NCBI GenBank assembly: GCA_013397935.1
Contig: VZRN01005892.1
Location: 185,340-249,339 of the forward strand
DNA: 64,000 nucleotides
Direction: 5' to 3'
DNA from: Dasyornis broadbenti
Lineage: Eukaryota; Chordata; Aves; Passeriformes; Dasyornithidae
A program made the translations under genes and the position numbers. Shown here one piece after another: positions 51,101 through 57,700 of this stretch (position 1 is the stretch's first letter; each line of letters starts with the position of its first letter). Under the pieces are notes generated by a model. That model had not been told where the DNA came from and ran no database searches. It was given only the letters and a program-made list of their open reading frames with translations.

Positions 51101-52238
51101 ATGATAGATGCAGGAGTAATACAGGTCAATCCTAGATGGAATTCTGTTGTTTGACCTTTGCTATAAAGGTTTGCGTTGGTTTATGGGAATTTGTTGGGGT
51201 TTTGTTGTGGGGGCTTTTTTTGAAACACGTTTGCATGCTGAAACTCAGTTTACAGAGTGATTGCTATTCATATCAAAGTATCTTTGTAAGGAGAAAAAAA
51301 AAGAGCACAGACTTATCCAACCACTGTGTGCAATATAGGGAAATGTGAGTTTTCTATGTGGTTTATAATTACCTAAAATTACACTTAAATTTTTGCTGAT
51401 CACTTTAAATTCTTGAAATAGAGAGAGTAAGTGTTTGGTTAACACCTTGGTGAAGTAAAGCTTTTGTGTTAGTTTTATGTAATGACCAGTGAAGAAATGG
51501 TTCTGTTTTCCTCCCCCAATGTCCTCTGCCCAGAGCAGTCCACAAGTATTTGCTTCTCTGCTCTGGAGCTCTGATGACAAAATACTCTTCCCCCACCTCC
51601 TTGGCTCCGAATAATATTTGTGCCTCCCACCCTTAGCACTCCATGCCCCTAGGCTGTATCCAGGAAAAGGGAGTTAAATGGAAATGTCCATCTAAAAGCA
51701 TGTCTGGATTGTTTTTTCCTCTTGTGTCCAGCTGCGATACTATGACTCTGGTGAGGATACAAGCTGTAAGGGACACATAGACCTTGCAGAAGTGGAAACT
51801 GTGATTCCTGCTTCTCCAACAATTGGAGCCCCAAAACATGCCAGTGAAAAGGCATTTTTTGATGTAAGTATATCTGGTCTTTGCTTGATCTTTATGGGAA
51901 ACATTCTTCCCTTGGTGTGTTTAACCTATTGCTTGCAGTCCTGCTGGAAGATGTGAGCTAGATTGGAGCTGTCATGCTGTCTCAAAGTTTTTGTGTAGCT
52001 GGCATCACCCTCGACAGTAATAGTTCCAAAATGTTACATTCAGACCCAATTAGCGTATTGAGTATCACAGTTTAAAGTTTTCAAGTTTTCTTTTCCATGT
52101 GCTGACATCTGTTGTCGTGTCTTTGTTTTTCCTTTGCAGTTGAAGACAAATAAACGTGTGTATAATTTTTGTGCCCAGGATGCACAGAGTGCTCAACAAT
52201 GGATGGACAGGATCCAGAGTTGCATTTCAGATGCTTAG
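5985..52238 (+). CDS. SBF2: SBF2/MTMR13, 3' part of the gene (23 exons plus one cassette exon)
   Basis: This is the C-terminal two-thirds of SET-binding factor 2 (MTMR13). I recognise it by near-identity to the vertebrate family along the whole joined frame: the SBF2 region, GRAM domain, inactive myotubularin domain and a C-terminal PH domain ending in the family's usual last residues (QSCISDA). Joined exons give 1203 residues and a TAG stop with no internal stop or frameshift; about 645 N-terminal residues, including DENN, lie outside. In mammals the protein binds MTMR2 and controls 3-phosphoinositide turnover on endosomal membranes; its DENN module acts on Rab GTPases, and its loss causes demyelinating neuropathy CMT4B2. 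SBF1/MTMR5 is the close paralogue. I prefer SBF2 because of residue agreement through the GRAM, linker and PH exons and the large introns. If the usual 40-exon layout holds, these are exons 18-40. Numbering below counts residue 1 at 5985. Confidence 0.96.
6156..7013 (+). other. SBF2: SBF2 intron 1
   Basis: 858 bases, GT-AG. Nothing further seen. Confidence 0.9.
7014..7270 (+). CDS. SBF2: SBF2 exon e2 (SBF2 homology region)
   Basis: Codes for residues 58-142 and the first two bases of codon 143. It contains the conserved TAMDLAAEQLRLWPTL and VFSQAIHFANLM segments. The first nine or so residues (EKTPADQDK) are more divergent and slightly shorter than I expect from mammals. The acceptor is tcttctag and the donor CAG|GTGGGT. 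It runs from phase 0 to phase 2. Confidence 0.96.
7271..8432 (+). other. SBF2: SBF2 intron 2
   Basis: 1162 bases, GT-AG. Nothing further seen. Confidence 0.9.
8433..8605 (+). CDS. SBF2: SBF2 exon e3 (SBF2 homology region)
   Basis: Completes codon 143 and codes to residue 200, with the acidic stretch SYDTESGFEDSENND followed by the helix VVRFITRFIDKVCTESGV. It starts after tggctttag and ends at CCGG|GTAGGA, phase 2 to phase 1. The glycine of MIPG is split across the next junction. Confidence 0.96.
8868..8941 (+). CDS. SBF2: SBF2 exon e4, with a GC donor
   Basis: A 74-base exon coding for residues 201-225 (IVAMHIETLEAVHRESRR, then LPPIQK). The acceptor is ctttccag. The frame requires the exon to end at AAG in 8941, followed directly by GCAAGT. 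That is a GC-AG intron with an otherwise perfect donor consensus. The nearest GT (8946) would add four bases and break the frame. Confidence 0.94.
8942..9324 (+). other. SBF2: SBF2 intron 4, GC-AG type
   Basis: 383 bases. It begins GCAAGT and ends tgcatcag. The flanking AAG and the following CAAGT match the strict donor consensus typical of GC-AG introns. Confidence 0.92.
9325..9520 (+). CDS. SBF2: SBF2 exon e5 (first part of GRAM domain)
   Basis: Codes for residues 226-290. It opens the GRAM domain with PKILRPTLLPGEEFVCEGL and carries the typical strand LPAEGALFLTTYRIIFKG. The GRAM domain is a PH-like fold that helps myotubularins meet membrane phosphoinositides. The acceptor is gcatcag and the donor CTGG|GTAAGA; phase 0 to phase 1. 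Confidence 0.96.
9521..10187 (+). other. SBF2: SBF2 intron 5
   Basis: 667 bases, GT-AG. Nothing further seen. Confidence 0.9.
10188..10315 (+). CDS. SBF2: SBF2 exon e6 (rest of GRAM domain)
   Basis: Codes for residues 291-333, VGEQTVIRSFPIASVTKEK and on to SSATFQ. This finishes the core of the GRAM fold. The acceptor is tatcctcag and the donor CAG|GTAAAA; phase 1 to phase 0. Confidence 0.96.
10316..12535 (+). other. SBF2: SBF2 intron 6
   Basis: 2220 bases, GT-AG. It contains a poly-T run near 11898-11909 and open frames with no recognisable content. Confidence 0.9.
12536..12711 (+). CDS. SBF2: SBF2 exon e7 (GRAM end and linker)
   Basis: Codes for residues 334-391 and two bases of codon 392, beginning [20 protein letters not shown] and containing RYPQSIFSTFAFAAGQ. 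The acceptor is atacacag. The donor CCG|GTACAG is a weak match to consensus, but the frame into e8 supports it. Phase 0 to phase 2. Confidence 0.95.
12712..13631 (+). other. SBF2: SBF2 intron 7
   Basis: 920 bases, GT-AG. Nothing further seen. Confidence 0.9.
13632..13777 (+). CDS. SBF2: SBF2 exon e8 (basic linker)
   Basis: Codes for the end of codon 392 to residue 440. It is rich in lysine and arginine (FSKSIVKGAKRAGKMTIGRQ, YLLKKKTG) and ends in the acidic run NEDDDIS. It links the GRAM and phosphatase domains. The acceptor is gatttatag and the donor CTG|GTAATA; phase 2 to phase 1. Confidence 0.95.
13778..16917 (+). other. SBF2: SBF2 intron 8
   Basis: 3140 bases, GT-AG. It contains the candidate alternative exon at 14517-14697 and a short A-rich run near 15765-15783. 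Confidence 0.88.
14517..14697 (+). other. Candidate alternative exon in intron 8 (unproven)
   Basis: An open frame with ATG at 14520 runs about 60 codons to a textbook donor, CCAG|GTGAGC. Possible acceptors lie just before it: tctcag at 14516 or catag at 14507. Read from the ATG, it leaves in phase 1, exactly the phase that exon e9 needs. It cannot be entered in frame from e8, because that phase meets a TGA within about 12 codons. It could therefore only be an alternative 5' exon of a short transcript, a frame-breaking exon, or chance. I do not recognise the peptide (it includes KPLLSPKWKKAVP). Confidence 0.25.
16918..17116 (+). CDS. SBF2: SBF2 exon e9 (start of myotubularin domain)
   Basis: Codes for residues 441-506 plus two bases of codon 507. 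A variable serine/threonine-rich start (VSDDSELHTSGTLKATEK) leads into the conserved STMEQLVERACFRDYQRLG and ends RMYSLCR. The acceptor is acctttag and the donor AGGAG|GTGAGT; phase 1 to phase 2. Confidence 0.96.
17117..18712 (+). other. SBF2: SBF2 intron 9
   Basis: 1596 bases, GT-AG, very AT-rich in its last 500 bases. Nothing further seen. Confidence 0.9.
18713..18909 (+). CDS. SBF2: SBF2 exon e10 (myotubularin domain)
   Basis: Codes for residues 507-572, with SYPGLLVVPQSVQDSSLQ and the family motif CYRHNRLPVVCWKN, followed by LLLRSGGFHGKSVVGLFK. It is the first highly conserved block of the phosphatase fold. The acceptor is caatgcag and the donor ACGG|GTGAGT; phase 2 to phase 1. Confidence 0.97.
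19829..20140 (-). other. Antisense open frame in intron 10 (unproven)
   Basis: About 104 codons without a stop run on the - strand, ending TAG at 19829. A fair splice acceptor (T-rich tract then gtaccag) precedes the last 90 codons. The peptide includes EPVEEPVEPLALAAAVSIIG and a basic tail KKRFHKALKRYKRY. I recognise no family. An open run of this length is expected a few times by chance in a window this size, so it is listed only as a candidate. Confidence 0.15.
21917..21942. repeat. Inverted repeat, 10-base arms
   Basis: ATGATGTTTC and its exact reverse complement GAAACATCAT are separated by six bases in intron 10. It would form a short hairpin. No function is evident. Confidence 0.7.
22962..23099 (+). 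CDS. SBF2: SBF2 exon e11 (myotubularin domain)
   Basis: Codes for residues 573-618: a serine run (LESSSSIEQEKYLQALLNVI) and then LTVSPTIALSP. The acceptor is gtgactctag and the donor CCAG|GTAAAA; phase 1 to phase 1. The glycine codon at its end can be completed by either the cassette exon or e12. Confidence 0.96.
24037..24132 (+). CDS. SBF2: SBF2 cassette exon, 32 codons, in frame
   Basis: A 96-base open segment lies between a strong acceptor (T-rich tract, then gactttag) and a donor, GGAG|GTTAGT. It enters and leaves in phase 1, like the exons on both sides, so it can be included or skipped without frame change. It would insert 32 residues (TETRASRMSTVFKQVV, then PGHLDVNLSNSFARG) between ALSPG and VWASL of the phosphatase domain. 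I do not find it in the 1849-residue human protein as I remember it, so I take it as alternatively used. Chance is possible but the splice geometry is hard to explain otherwise. Confidence 0.72.
25000..25210 (+). repeat. Purine-rich low-complexity stretch
   Basis: About 200 bases dominated by A and G (gaaagaaagaagaac, gagagggagggagaaagg). It explains the long open frame on the opposite strand, which is rich in S, F, P and L. Confidence 0.6.
25280..25980 (+). other. GC-raised block in intron 11, possible old repeat
   Basis: Composition changes from AT-rich intron to about half GC for some 700 bases, starting near an AATAAA (gatgaataaagctggtg at 25303-25319). The sequence resembles the style of a solo LTR or an old dispersed repeat, but I find no clear TG/CA ends, target duplication or primer-binding site. 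Origin unknown. Confidence 0.3.
29738..29922 (+). CDS. SBF2: SBF2 exon e12 (myotubularin domain)
   Basis: Codes for residues 619-680, VWASLRSSNRFINTQTPFID to QAALYIFGEKSQLR. The acceptor is ccttgtgaag, and the glycine split with the upstream exon fixes the start at 29738. The donor CGG|GTAATG is followed by a run of T. Phase 1 to phase 0. Confidence 0.95.
29923..32199 (+). other. SBF2: SBF2 intron 12
   Basis: 2277 bases, GT-AG. A poly-T run follows the donor, and an AT-rich ATT/AAT stretch lies near 31930-31955. Nothing further seen. Confidence 0.9.
32200..32376 (+). CDS. SBF2: SBF2 exon e13 (myotubularin domain)
   Basis: Codes for residues 681-739, including CEFVPVEFSDIRQTKASFKK and RACVPSTIPTDSE, ending ESEWFPQ. 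The acceptor is tttcatgcag and the donor CAG|GTAATT; phase 0 at both ends, 177 bases. Confidence 0.97.
32377..35034 (+). other. SBF2: SBF2 intron 13
   Basis: 2658 bases, GT-AG. It contains the tandem duplication at 33571-33610. Nothing further seen. Confidence 0.9.
33571..33610 (+). repeat. Perfect 20-base tandem duplication
   Basis: The unit ataaagttaatttatgactg occurs twice head to tail without mismatch in intron 13. The identity of the copies suggests a recent slippage or duplication event. Confidence 0.9.
35035..35136 (+). CDS. SBF2: SBF2 exon e14, inactive catalytic loop
   Basis: A 102-base exon for residues 740-773, LHRIMQLGVIISELLENG to GWDITAQ. It carries the phosphatase loop. Active myotubularins have HCSDGWDRT here; this gene has CLEDGWDIT. 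The nucleophilic cysteine and the phosphate-binding arginine are therefore replaced by leucine and isoleucine. This is the known pseudophosphatase signature of MTMR13, not a defect. The acceptor is actttatag and the donor CAA|GTAAGC. Confidence 0.97.
35137..36304 (+). other. SBF2: SBF2 intron 14
   Basis: 1168 bases, GT-AG. Nothing further seen. Confidence 0.9.
36305..36490 (+). CDS. SBF2: SBF2 exon e15 (myotubularin domain)
   Basis: Codes for residues 774-835. It includes SLVQLLSDPFYRTLEGFRML and the block EKEWLSFGHKFSQR, then FAPVFLQFLDCVHQ, all typical of the myotubularin fold just after the catalytic loop. The acceptor is gtgatctag and the donor CAG|GTAAGT; phase 0 at both ends. Confidence 0.97.
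40441..40473. repeat. Perfect palindrome, 15-base arms
   Basis: TAAATTATAATAACT and its exact reverse complement flank a three-base spacer, CCT, in intron 15. It is AT-rich and could extrude as a hairpin or cruciform. Confidence 0.9.
40608..40633. repeat. Perfect palindrome, 11-base arms
   Basis: ACATGACTTAT and its exact reverse complement flank a four-base spacer, about 135 bases after the palindrome at 40441. The pair may be independent or parts of an old insertion. Confidence 0.85.
42430..42556 (+). CDS. SBF2: SBF2 exon e16 (myotubularin domain)
   Basis: Codes for residues 836-877: IHNQYPTEFEFNQYYLKFLA and SNRFKTFLLDSDYERLEH. The QYPTEFEFN motif is a family hallmark. The acceptor follows an unusually long T-rich tract (42396-42429). 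The donor is CATG|GTATGT; phase 0 to phase 1. Confidence 0.97.
42557..44053 (+). other. SBF2: SBF2 introns 16 and 17 (around e17)
   Basis: Introns of 844 and 525 bases, both GT-AG, either side of the exon at 43401-43528. Nothing further seen. Confidence 0.88.
43401..43528 (+). CDS. SBF2: SBF2 exon e17 (end of myotubularin domain)
   Basis: Codes for residues 878-920, GTLFEDKGDKHAKKGICIWE to NYLYAPAEIE. The acceptor is tttcaccag and the donor GAG|GTATGA; phase 1 to phase 0. Confidence 0.97.
44054..44287 (+). CDS. SBF2: SBF2 exon e18 (end of phosphatase domain and variable linker)
   Basis: Codes for residues 921-998. It starts with the conserved ALKPNVNMSSLKKWDYYVEE and ends with WPCYDDVKKIQPDAITSLLN. 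The middle (CSVPEENDQTDGSVSQSKRK) is polar and looks fast-evolving compared with what I recall from mammals. The acceptor is caaatag and the donor AAT|GTAAGT; phase 0 at both ends. Confidence 0.96.
44288..48500 (+). other. SBF2: SBF2 intron 18
   Basis: 4213 bases, GT-AG. A poly-A run of 14 lies near 45484-45498. Open frames here have no recognisable content. Confidence 0.9.
48501..48605 (+). CDS. SBF2: SBF2 exon e19 (helical linker)
   Basis: Codes for residues 999-1033, EIERLESKLNQSPERWQLLW and on. The charged heptad-like pattern suggests a short coiled coil. A coiled coil at this place in the family supports dimerisation. The acceptor is gtttgtttcag and the donor AAT|GTAAGT; phase 0 at both ends. 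Confidence 0.96.
48606..49698 (+). other. SBF2: SBF2 intron 19
   Basis: 1093 bases, GT-AG. Nothing further seen. Confidence 0.9.
49699..49892 (+). CDS. SBF2: SBF2 exon e20 (serine-rich linker)
   Basis: Codes for residues 1034-1097 plus two bases. It is serine-rich (RRHPSGSSGMMSPNLHS, GLGEEQSSSISPSNGV) and probably unstructured, ending TSKNDEN. The acceptor is ctctttctcag and the donor AATAG|GTAAAC; phase 0 to phase 2. Confidence 0.95.
49893..50315 (+). other. SBF2: SBF2 intron 20
   Basis: 423 bases, GT-AG. Nothing further seen. Confidence 0.9.
50316..50403 (+). CDS. SBF2: SBF2 exon e21 (PH domain, first strands)
   Basis: Codes for residues 1098-1127, [20 protein letters not shown] and FVLDVTKHQ. 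This is the first part of the C-terminal PH domain, with the basic KGWKPRWF loop that in PH folds faces the phosphoinositide headgroup. The acceptor is ccctctcag and the donor CAG|GTAAAA; phase 2 to phase 0. Confidence 0.97.
50404..51731 (+). other. SBF2: SBF2 intron 21
   Basis: 1328 bases, GT-AG. Nothing further seen. Confidence 0.9.
51732..51863 (+). CDS. SBF2: SBF2 exon e22 (PH domain)
   Basis: Codes for residues 1128-1171, LRYYDSGEDTSCKGHIDLAE to HASEKAFFD. The acceptor is cttgtgtccag and the donor GAT|GTAAGT; phase 0 at both ends. Confidence 0.97.
52140..52238 (+). CDS. SBF2: SBF2 last coding exon e23 (PH domain end and stop)
   Basis: Codes for residues 1172-1203, LKTNKRVYNFCAQDAQSAQQ then WMDRIQSCISDA, and the TAG stop at 52236-52238. 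The invariant tryptophan of the last PH helix is present. The acceptor is ttcctttgcag. The exon continues into the 3' UTR. Confidence 0.97.
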   Translation: MKTNKRVYNFCAQDAQSAQQWMDRIQSCISDA

Positions 52239-53980
52239 AAAGAGGAAAAACGTACCATGATAAAGTCATGTTTAAAGCACCTCTTCCTGGAAGAAACTGA
52301 GTTCTGTAATGTTACTGACACACAACCCACCTTCCTTACATTTCAGCCATAAAAGTTCATAATAAGTTCTTTTCTGTTTAATAATTATAACCACTGTAAC
52401 GGCTATTTTTTTTTTTTTGTTATGCGGGGAGGACTTGGAAAAATAATAATCCATTTATCCTGAATTTCCTCTTTCTTCAGTACAATTCCTAGCTATAAAA
52501 GTGGGCTGTATTTGCACTATCACCTAATCCTGGTTTTCTCATTTCAGAGCTATTCTGTTAGAAAACCTGTCCAAAGGAAAGTGTAGAAATTTCCCCTTCA
52601 ACAAGAAGCATATTTCCACTTCATTTAGATTTTTAAGCAGAATATTCTTATTTTCAAGCCAGTCATGAATAAGAGGGAATAAGTCTACAGTTCCTAAAAA
52701 CAAATAAATAAATGAAGCCTGTGAGTCCAGTGACATACACACCAGGTTGCCAATGTTTATAGACAGTTGATATTTTTAAAGACCAAAAAGTGAAATTGCC
52801 TGATGCCAGACATTCAAGTGTCTTCTCAGTGTGCAGGTCATTCTCTAATCTCATGCTCTGCTGAGTGCTTCTGCGATGTTGTTATGGAATTTCAAATTCT
52901 AGGGATTACCTGAAGACCATAGCACTTTTATTTTAGATTCTGTTTGCAATTCCAGTGAGATAAACACAAGAAAACTGGCTGACAGTATCCTGGAGCAATG
53001 GAAAACAGCAAACTAGGAATTCAGTAGAAGAAGGATCTCTTGTGTGTGAGTTGTATGTGTTAATTTATATGCTGTTCTGCTCACTGTAAAATAAAAAATA
53101 GCGAACATGATAATGCACTAAACAATGAAGCAAGCACTTGCACTGAAATCTTTACAATGCAGACATTTTGCAGGACAGAGGTAAGTTATTTATAGCAGAA
53201 CAAAACTAGCTAGTTAACAACATTTACAGGTATTAAATGTGTACATAATCAAGTTTGAGGTGTCGTGATTTGATACTTTTTAAACATTTTTTTGCACATT
53301 AATTGGAAGACTGTTTATAGATTTTTACTTTTGATGAAGTTGTGTTTGTTCTGCTTAAAATCCGGCGAAACATTTTTAATAGCCCCAAATTAGTAGAAAT
53401 TTTACAGTCTACAAATAGTGAGGACTTTGAGTAGAATATGTAGGTAATTAAGCCATTGTTTTTACTTTAAATGTTAATATGTTAAATAGCACACTAATAT
53501 TACAAAAGGTCTGTATATATGATTCACTATTTTCTCATTTTTCCAGACGTTCTGCTTGTAATTTAATGTCAGCCTAACCAAACTGACTATACTTACAAGA
53601 TTTTTCAGTTACTAAACTTTGTGGATTTTTTTATAACTAATGTATTTTGTCAGAAAGGAACATAGATTTCTCACCACACACAATAGGAAATGCAGCTGTT
53701 TTTAATGCATTTGCAATTTCAAAACAAAAATATGAAGGATTTTTCTAGCATTTTTCAATTGACAGATTTCCACCTGTGACAATGGTGTTTGCACATTTGT
53801 ATTTTTCTTTGTATATGAAGTACTTTTATATGTACTTTGTAAAATACTGATCCTGTTCTTAGGTTATATGAAGATATACATACCACTGCTTATTTTGTAA
53901 CTAGTTAATTTTAACTCTTGTATGTTATGTGATATATGTATGCTAACCATCCTGTAATAAATACACTTCTTAAGGAAAAG
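52239..53980 (+). other. SBF2: SBF2 3' UTR (proximal form)
   Basis: AT-rich, no coding frame of note, and no splice-like interruption. It holds AATAAA-type hexamers at 52703 and 53090, and a better placed one at 53956-53961. A Pumilio-type site, TGTATATA, lies at 53512-53519. Which end is used cannot be decided from sequence alone; a distal signal at 54693 would extend the UTR to about 54715. Confidence 0.6.
53956..53961 (+). terminator. Polyadenylation signal AATAAA, proximal
   Basis: AATAAA in the context cctgtaataaatacac, about 1.7 kb after the stop. A T-rich stretch (cctttccttttactg) follows about 25 bases later, as expected of a downstream element. Confidence 0.6.
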
Positions 53981-54692
53981 TAAAACCTTTCCTTTTACTG
54001 TAAAAGAGAAAAAAGCAAGACCCACGTGTTGAAATATTCCACAGGCACAAGACAAATCCTTATTTACTCTGTATTAAGACTAGTGGGTGTATTAAAAACT
54101 ATGTGGTCTTTTGTATACTTGTAAATATTCTTACCTAGAAGTTGCACTTGGGCATCCTTAACTCGAACACTTGTCAACAGTAACACTAAAAAAAATCAGA
54201 ATTTAAAGCAAAATTATCATTCTAACAAGTCTCAGTGTATAGCCATTACCAAAAGGCTAAATACATGTAATGTTCATACTAAGTCATTGAATAATGATGT
54301 TAAATATTTTTTTTTTTTAAATTCTATGTGGTGTCGCAACATAAGTCAACTGCATACTTTCACCCTGAGACGTATCGCACTCATATCACCTGATGCAAAG
54401 ATGATCTAGTTCCTGAAAAACAAACTACAAAAAAATGGCAAGGTCTTACTTGAGAATGTGCATCTAAATGGAATTCCTGAGTGTTGTGTGGGATAGCAGA
54501 GTTCAAATGGAAAGGGAACGTGTGCCGGAGGTAGGGGACCTGTGGCAGTTCTTGGATGCTGTGGTGCTTAGATGATCTGGTTTGCATATTGAGCTTGGCA
54601 TGGATGCTAATGTTGCCTTAAATGTTGATCTCAGTTTTTAGTGTCTGTATTGATGGAAAATGGACTTGAGCAACTTAACTTAAAAATACCCA

Positions 54693-54698
54693 AATAAA
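54693..54698 (+). terminator. Polyadenylation signal AATAAA, distal candidate
   Basis: AATAAA in the context cccaaataaaagctg, followed 20-45 bases later by a GT-rich run (ttatttgtggtgtctgtgt). That arrangement is the better match to a strong cleavage site of the two. It could give a longer SBF2 3' UTR of about 2.5 kb. Confidence 0.4.
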
Positions 54699-54719
54699 AG
54701 CTGAAATGAGAGATGTGAT

Positions 54720-57700
54720 TATTTGTGGTGTCTGTGTAAGGATTATACGAGGGAAGGGCAGAAAAAGGCTCTTGGTGTGAAGATGCAAAGTTTGCAGTGT
54801 CGCTGAGGGTCTCTCCTGTGCAAAATGAAGATTCAAATGGAGACTTGGAGACAATGTGGAGAAGTCAGCAGAGCTTAAGCTACAGGGTTTGCCAGTGTGT
54901 TTGAGTTGTGGCAGCAGCAATGGAGAGTCAGGAACCAAGAATTTGTTGGGGAAAAATTCTTGGTACAAAGGGATTCAACTTCATACTCCATGGAAATTTT
55001 CTAGAAAAAGGAACCCATCCAGGAGCTGGGGAAGAGGCAGATGTGCTCCCTCTGCTGTGTCACATCACTGTTCCCATGCTGTGTATCGCAATGTTCCTGC
55101 TGTAGAAAAGAGAATTGCAACAGGTCTTACATAAGGGGAGAGGATTGTTTGCCCTTCTCTGTGTTCAGTAACAAAACATCCACATCGTAGGTGGAGGAAT
55201 GAAGTGAGTTTAAGCTTTGAAGAGCTGTTACTAGCGTATTATAACAGTGATTTCTCTTTCCTATCTAACAAGTGTTTTCTATAAAAACCCTTACTTTTGA
55301 TGGAACCTTAGGATTACTCTACTAAAAAATAAAATACTTAGCATGCCACACGTGTGGGTCACTGGTTATGTAATGATACACAAACAGCTAACAGACCCAA
55401 GAACAAATGTTCAAAATTTTGTGTCACATCCCACACACATTATTTGTATCTGATATTTTGTGAATTTCAGACATAACAAAAATGTGGTGATCTTGTCCAA
55501 ATACTGTCATTTTGCCTTTTCATCCTGTAATATTCTTGGAGTATGTCGAAGTGGCTGCACCACATTTCTCATTTTTCATATTTGTGATCATCCAAATATT
55601 TTGTCTGTTCATGATTATCCTGTGGTTGCTTTGGAGAGTCAGAAAACTGAAATTAATCCTCCCATTCCCCACTTACGCTAAAGTTCATGCTGAGTATCAC
55701 AGTTGCACCTACCTTCTGTGGGTTTGCCTGTATTTGATCAGTTCTTCCCCAGTTTTGGCTACCGGGCAAGCCAAGGGCGGTGGTAGCATCCACATTCTCA
55801 TTTAGGACGTTTTCATCTTTGAGTTTTTTTACATCCAACTTTTCATTAATTGACTGTCAAATAAGGATGCTGCAAGTTCGCTGTTGTTTCCTCTCCTCAT
55901 TTACTAGTCAACATCCAATGGGAAATTACATTTTTTCCAATTTCAGCTTGCATCATAAAGTTCAAGATTCTTCCCTTTCAAATTTTGCTTAGATGTCAGA
56001 GTTTGCACACTTATGAATAGGAAATGTTGCTTAATTTTGTCATGTTTACAGTTTTTCCATTGTCTACTCTTTGGTAACGATGCTTTCTCTAAGTGTCTTC
56101 TAGGAGAGTCACAGAGAGCTGACACTTTTATGTGTAAAACAGGCAATAGTAGGAGATGTAAATATTTAGGCTAAAAAGACCACGGTACTATCCTGGAAGG
56201 AGATATGAAGGGAGCAGTTGTTTCAGGTATTTAGTGCTCCTTCCTGCCCCTCTTACTCACCTAGCAGAACCTGAGGCATTTTCTTGATTGACTTTAAAGT
56301 TTATTTATTGATGCCTGGTTTATCAGTGTATATTGAGCAAATATCAACGAATACATTGTTGTTTAATGAGTTTCTCTCACTGTTCAACAAGGAATTCTTG
56401 TAATTCAAGCCTGTCACCAAACAGGACCTCCAAAACTTAGTAGTGTCCATTTGTATTGAAAGTCTCTGTTACCTGTCCAAGATGCATGCACAGATTTTGC
56501 ATGTGTTGCATTGGGTTTGTGCCATCACAACAGGTAAAACTTAATTTTACTTTTGCTGTGCTCGAATTATTCTTTACGTTAAATATTATAGTGCAGTAGT
56601 TAAAGCAAGTGCTTGCACTTTTCAATCAAAAATACTTTGATTATTTAGTATAAAACATTCAAATTTTTGTAGTGTTTCATGCAGGCAAATGATTTAGGAT
56701 TGGAATTTGAAAAAAAAACATTGGAGAGTTAGTGCTGAAATTACTGTGGATTTTTAATTAAGTTGGGTGGCCTGTTTCTCCAAGATGCCTGTACAATTTT
56801 TTTTAGGTCTACAAAGCGCTCTCATTTTCAGTGCCTCCTGAATTAGTTTAATTCACGTATTTGCTTTAAAGCAAAATTAAGTTCAAAGATCTCTTCTACT
56901 TTTCTTACTTAAAATAATTAGTTTCCATCATCTTTAGAACTGTTTTCTGACCAAAAACCAGTCAAAATTTAAGTAAAAATTAACTTGGTTTCTTCCACTT
57001 CAGGCCTCTGACTGAAAGGAAAGCTTTCAGTAGATCTTTATCTGGTATGAGTATGTATGAAAAGCTGGAAAATATCCCATCAAGTGATAATGAAGCAGAG
57101 CCAGGAATAAATTGAGGAGCTGGTTTTGGTATGTGGGGTGGTGTCATTGACCACTGTGTGTGTGATGTATGTTGGCAGTGTCAGGACAGGCTGTAGGTCT
57201 TCCGACGGCCTCAGAAAGCATCATTCTGTTGCTACAGGGATCAGACATCCGGTTTTAACCAGAAATATCTACATTTTGTATGCCCTTCTTCATGCATAGG
57301 CCTTTGAGACTTTGTTTCTTCCGTGACACAAATTTCTGGAGAGAAAATAATTTTTCAGATGATAAACTAATTTTATCAGTTATTATTTCAGTTGTTAAAA
57401 CCACACAGCTGACCACACAGTGGCATATGTGACAAGTTTCTCAGCCTAGAAACAAAATCCAAACACGTAGCTATTTCCTGAGGTGCTGAATGTGTTTTAG
57501 TTCAAAGACTACTGCACACAGGTTTTTGTCATGCAAGCAGATTTTCCATTTTTGCTATCAAAGCTAAATATTGCTGTCAACAAGGTCATGCATGCCCTAC
57601 CAGCTTGCTATGGACTGCCACTAAATTCTTCTAGCTGTTGTCTGAAAGGCCTCAATTTAAAAATATTTCTTCCCTGGCCTAGGTTACTGTATGCATGTTG

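Noticed and set aside
5985..52238. Paralogue SBF1/MTMR5 as the identity
   Set aside because: Residues in the GRAM, linker and PH exons agree with MTMR13 as I know it, and introns of several kilobases fit SBF2 better than the compact SBF1 gene.
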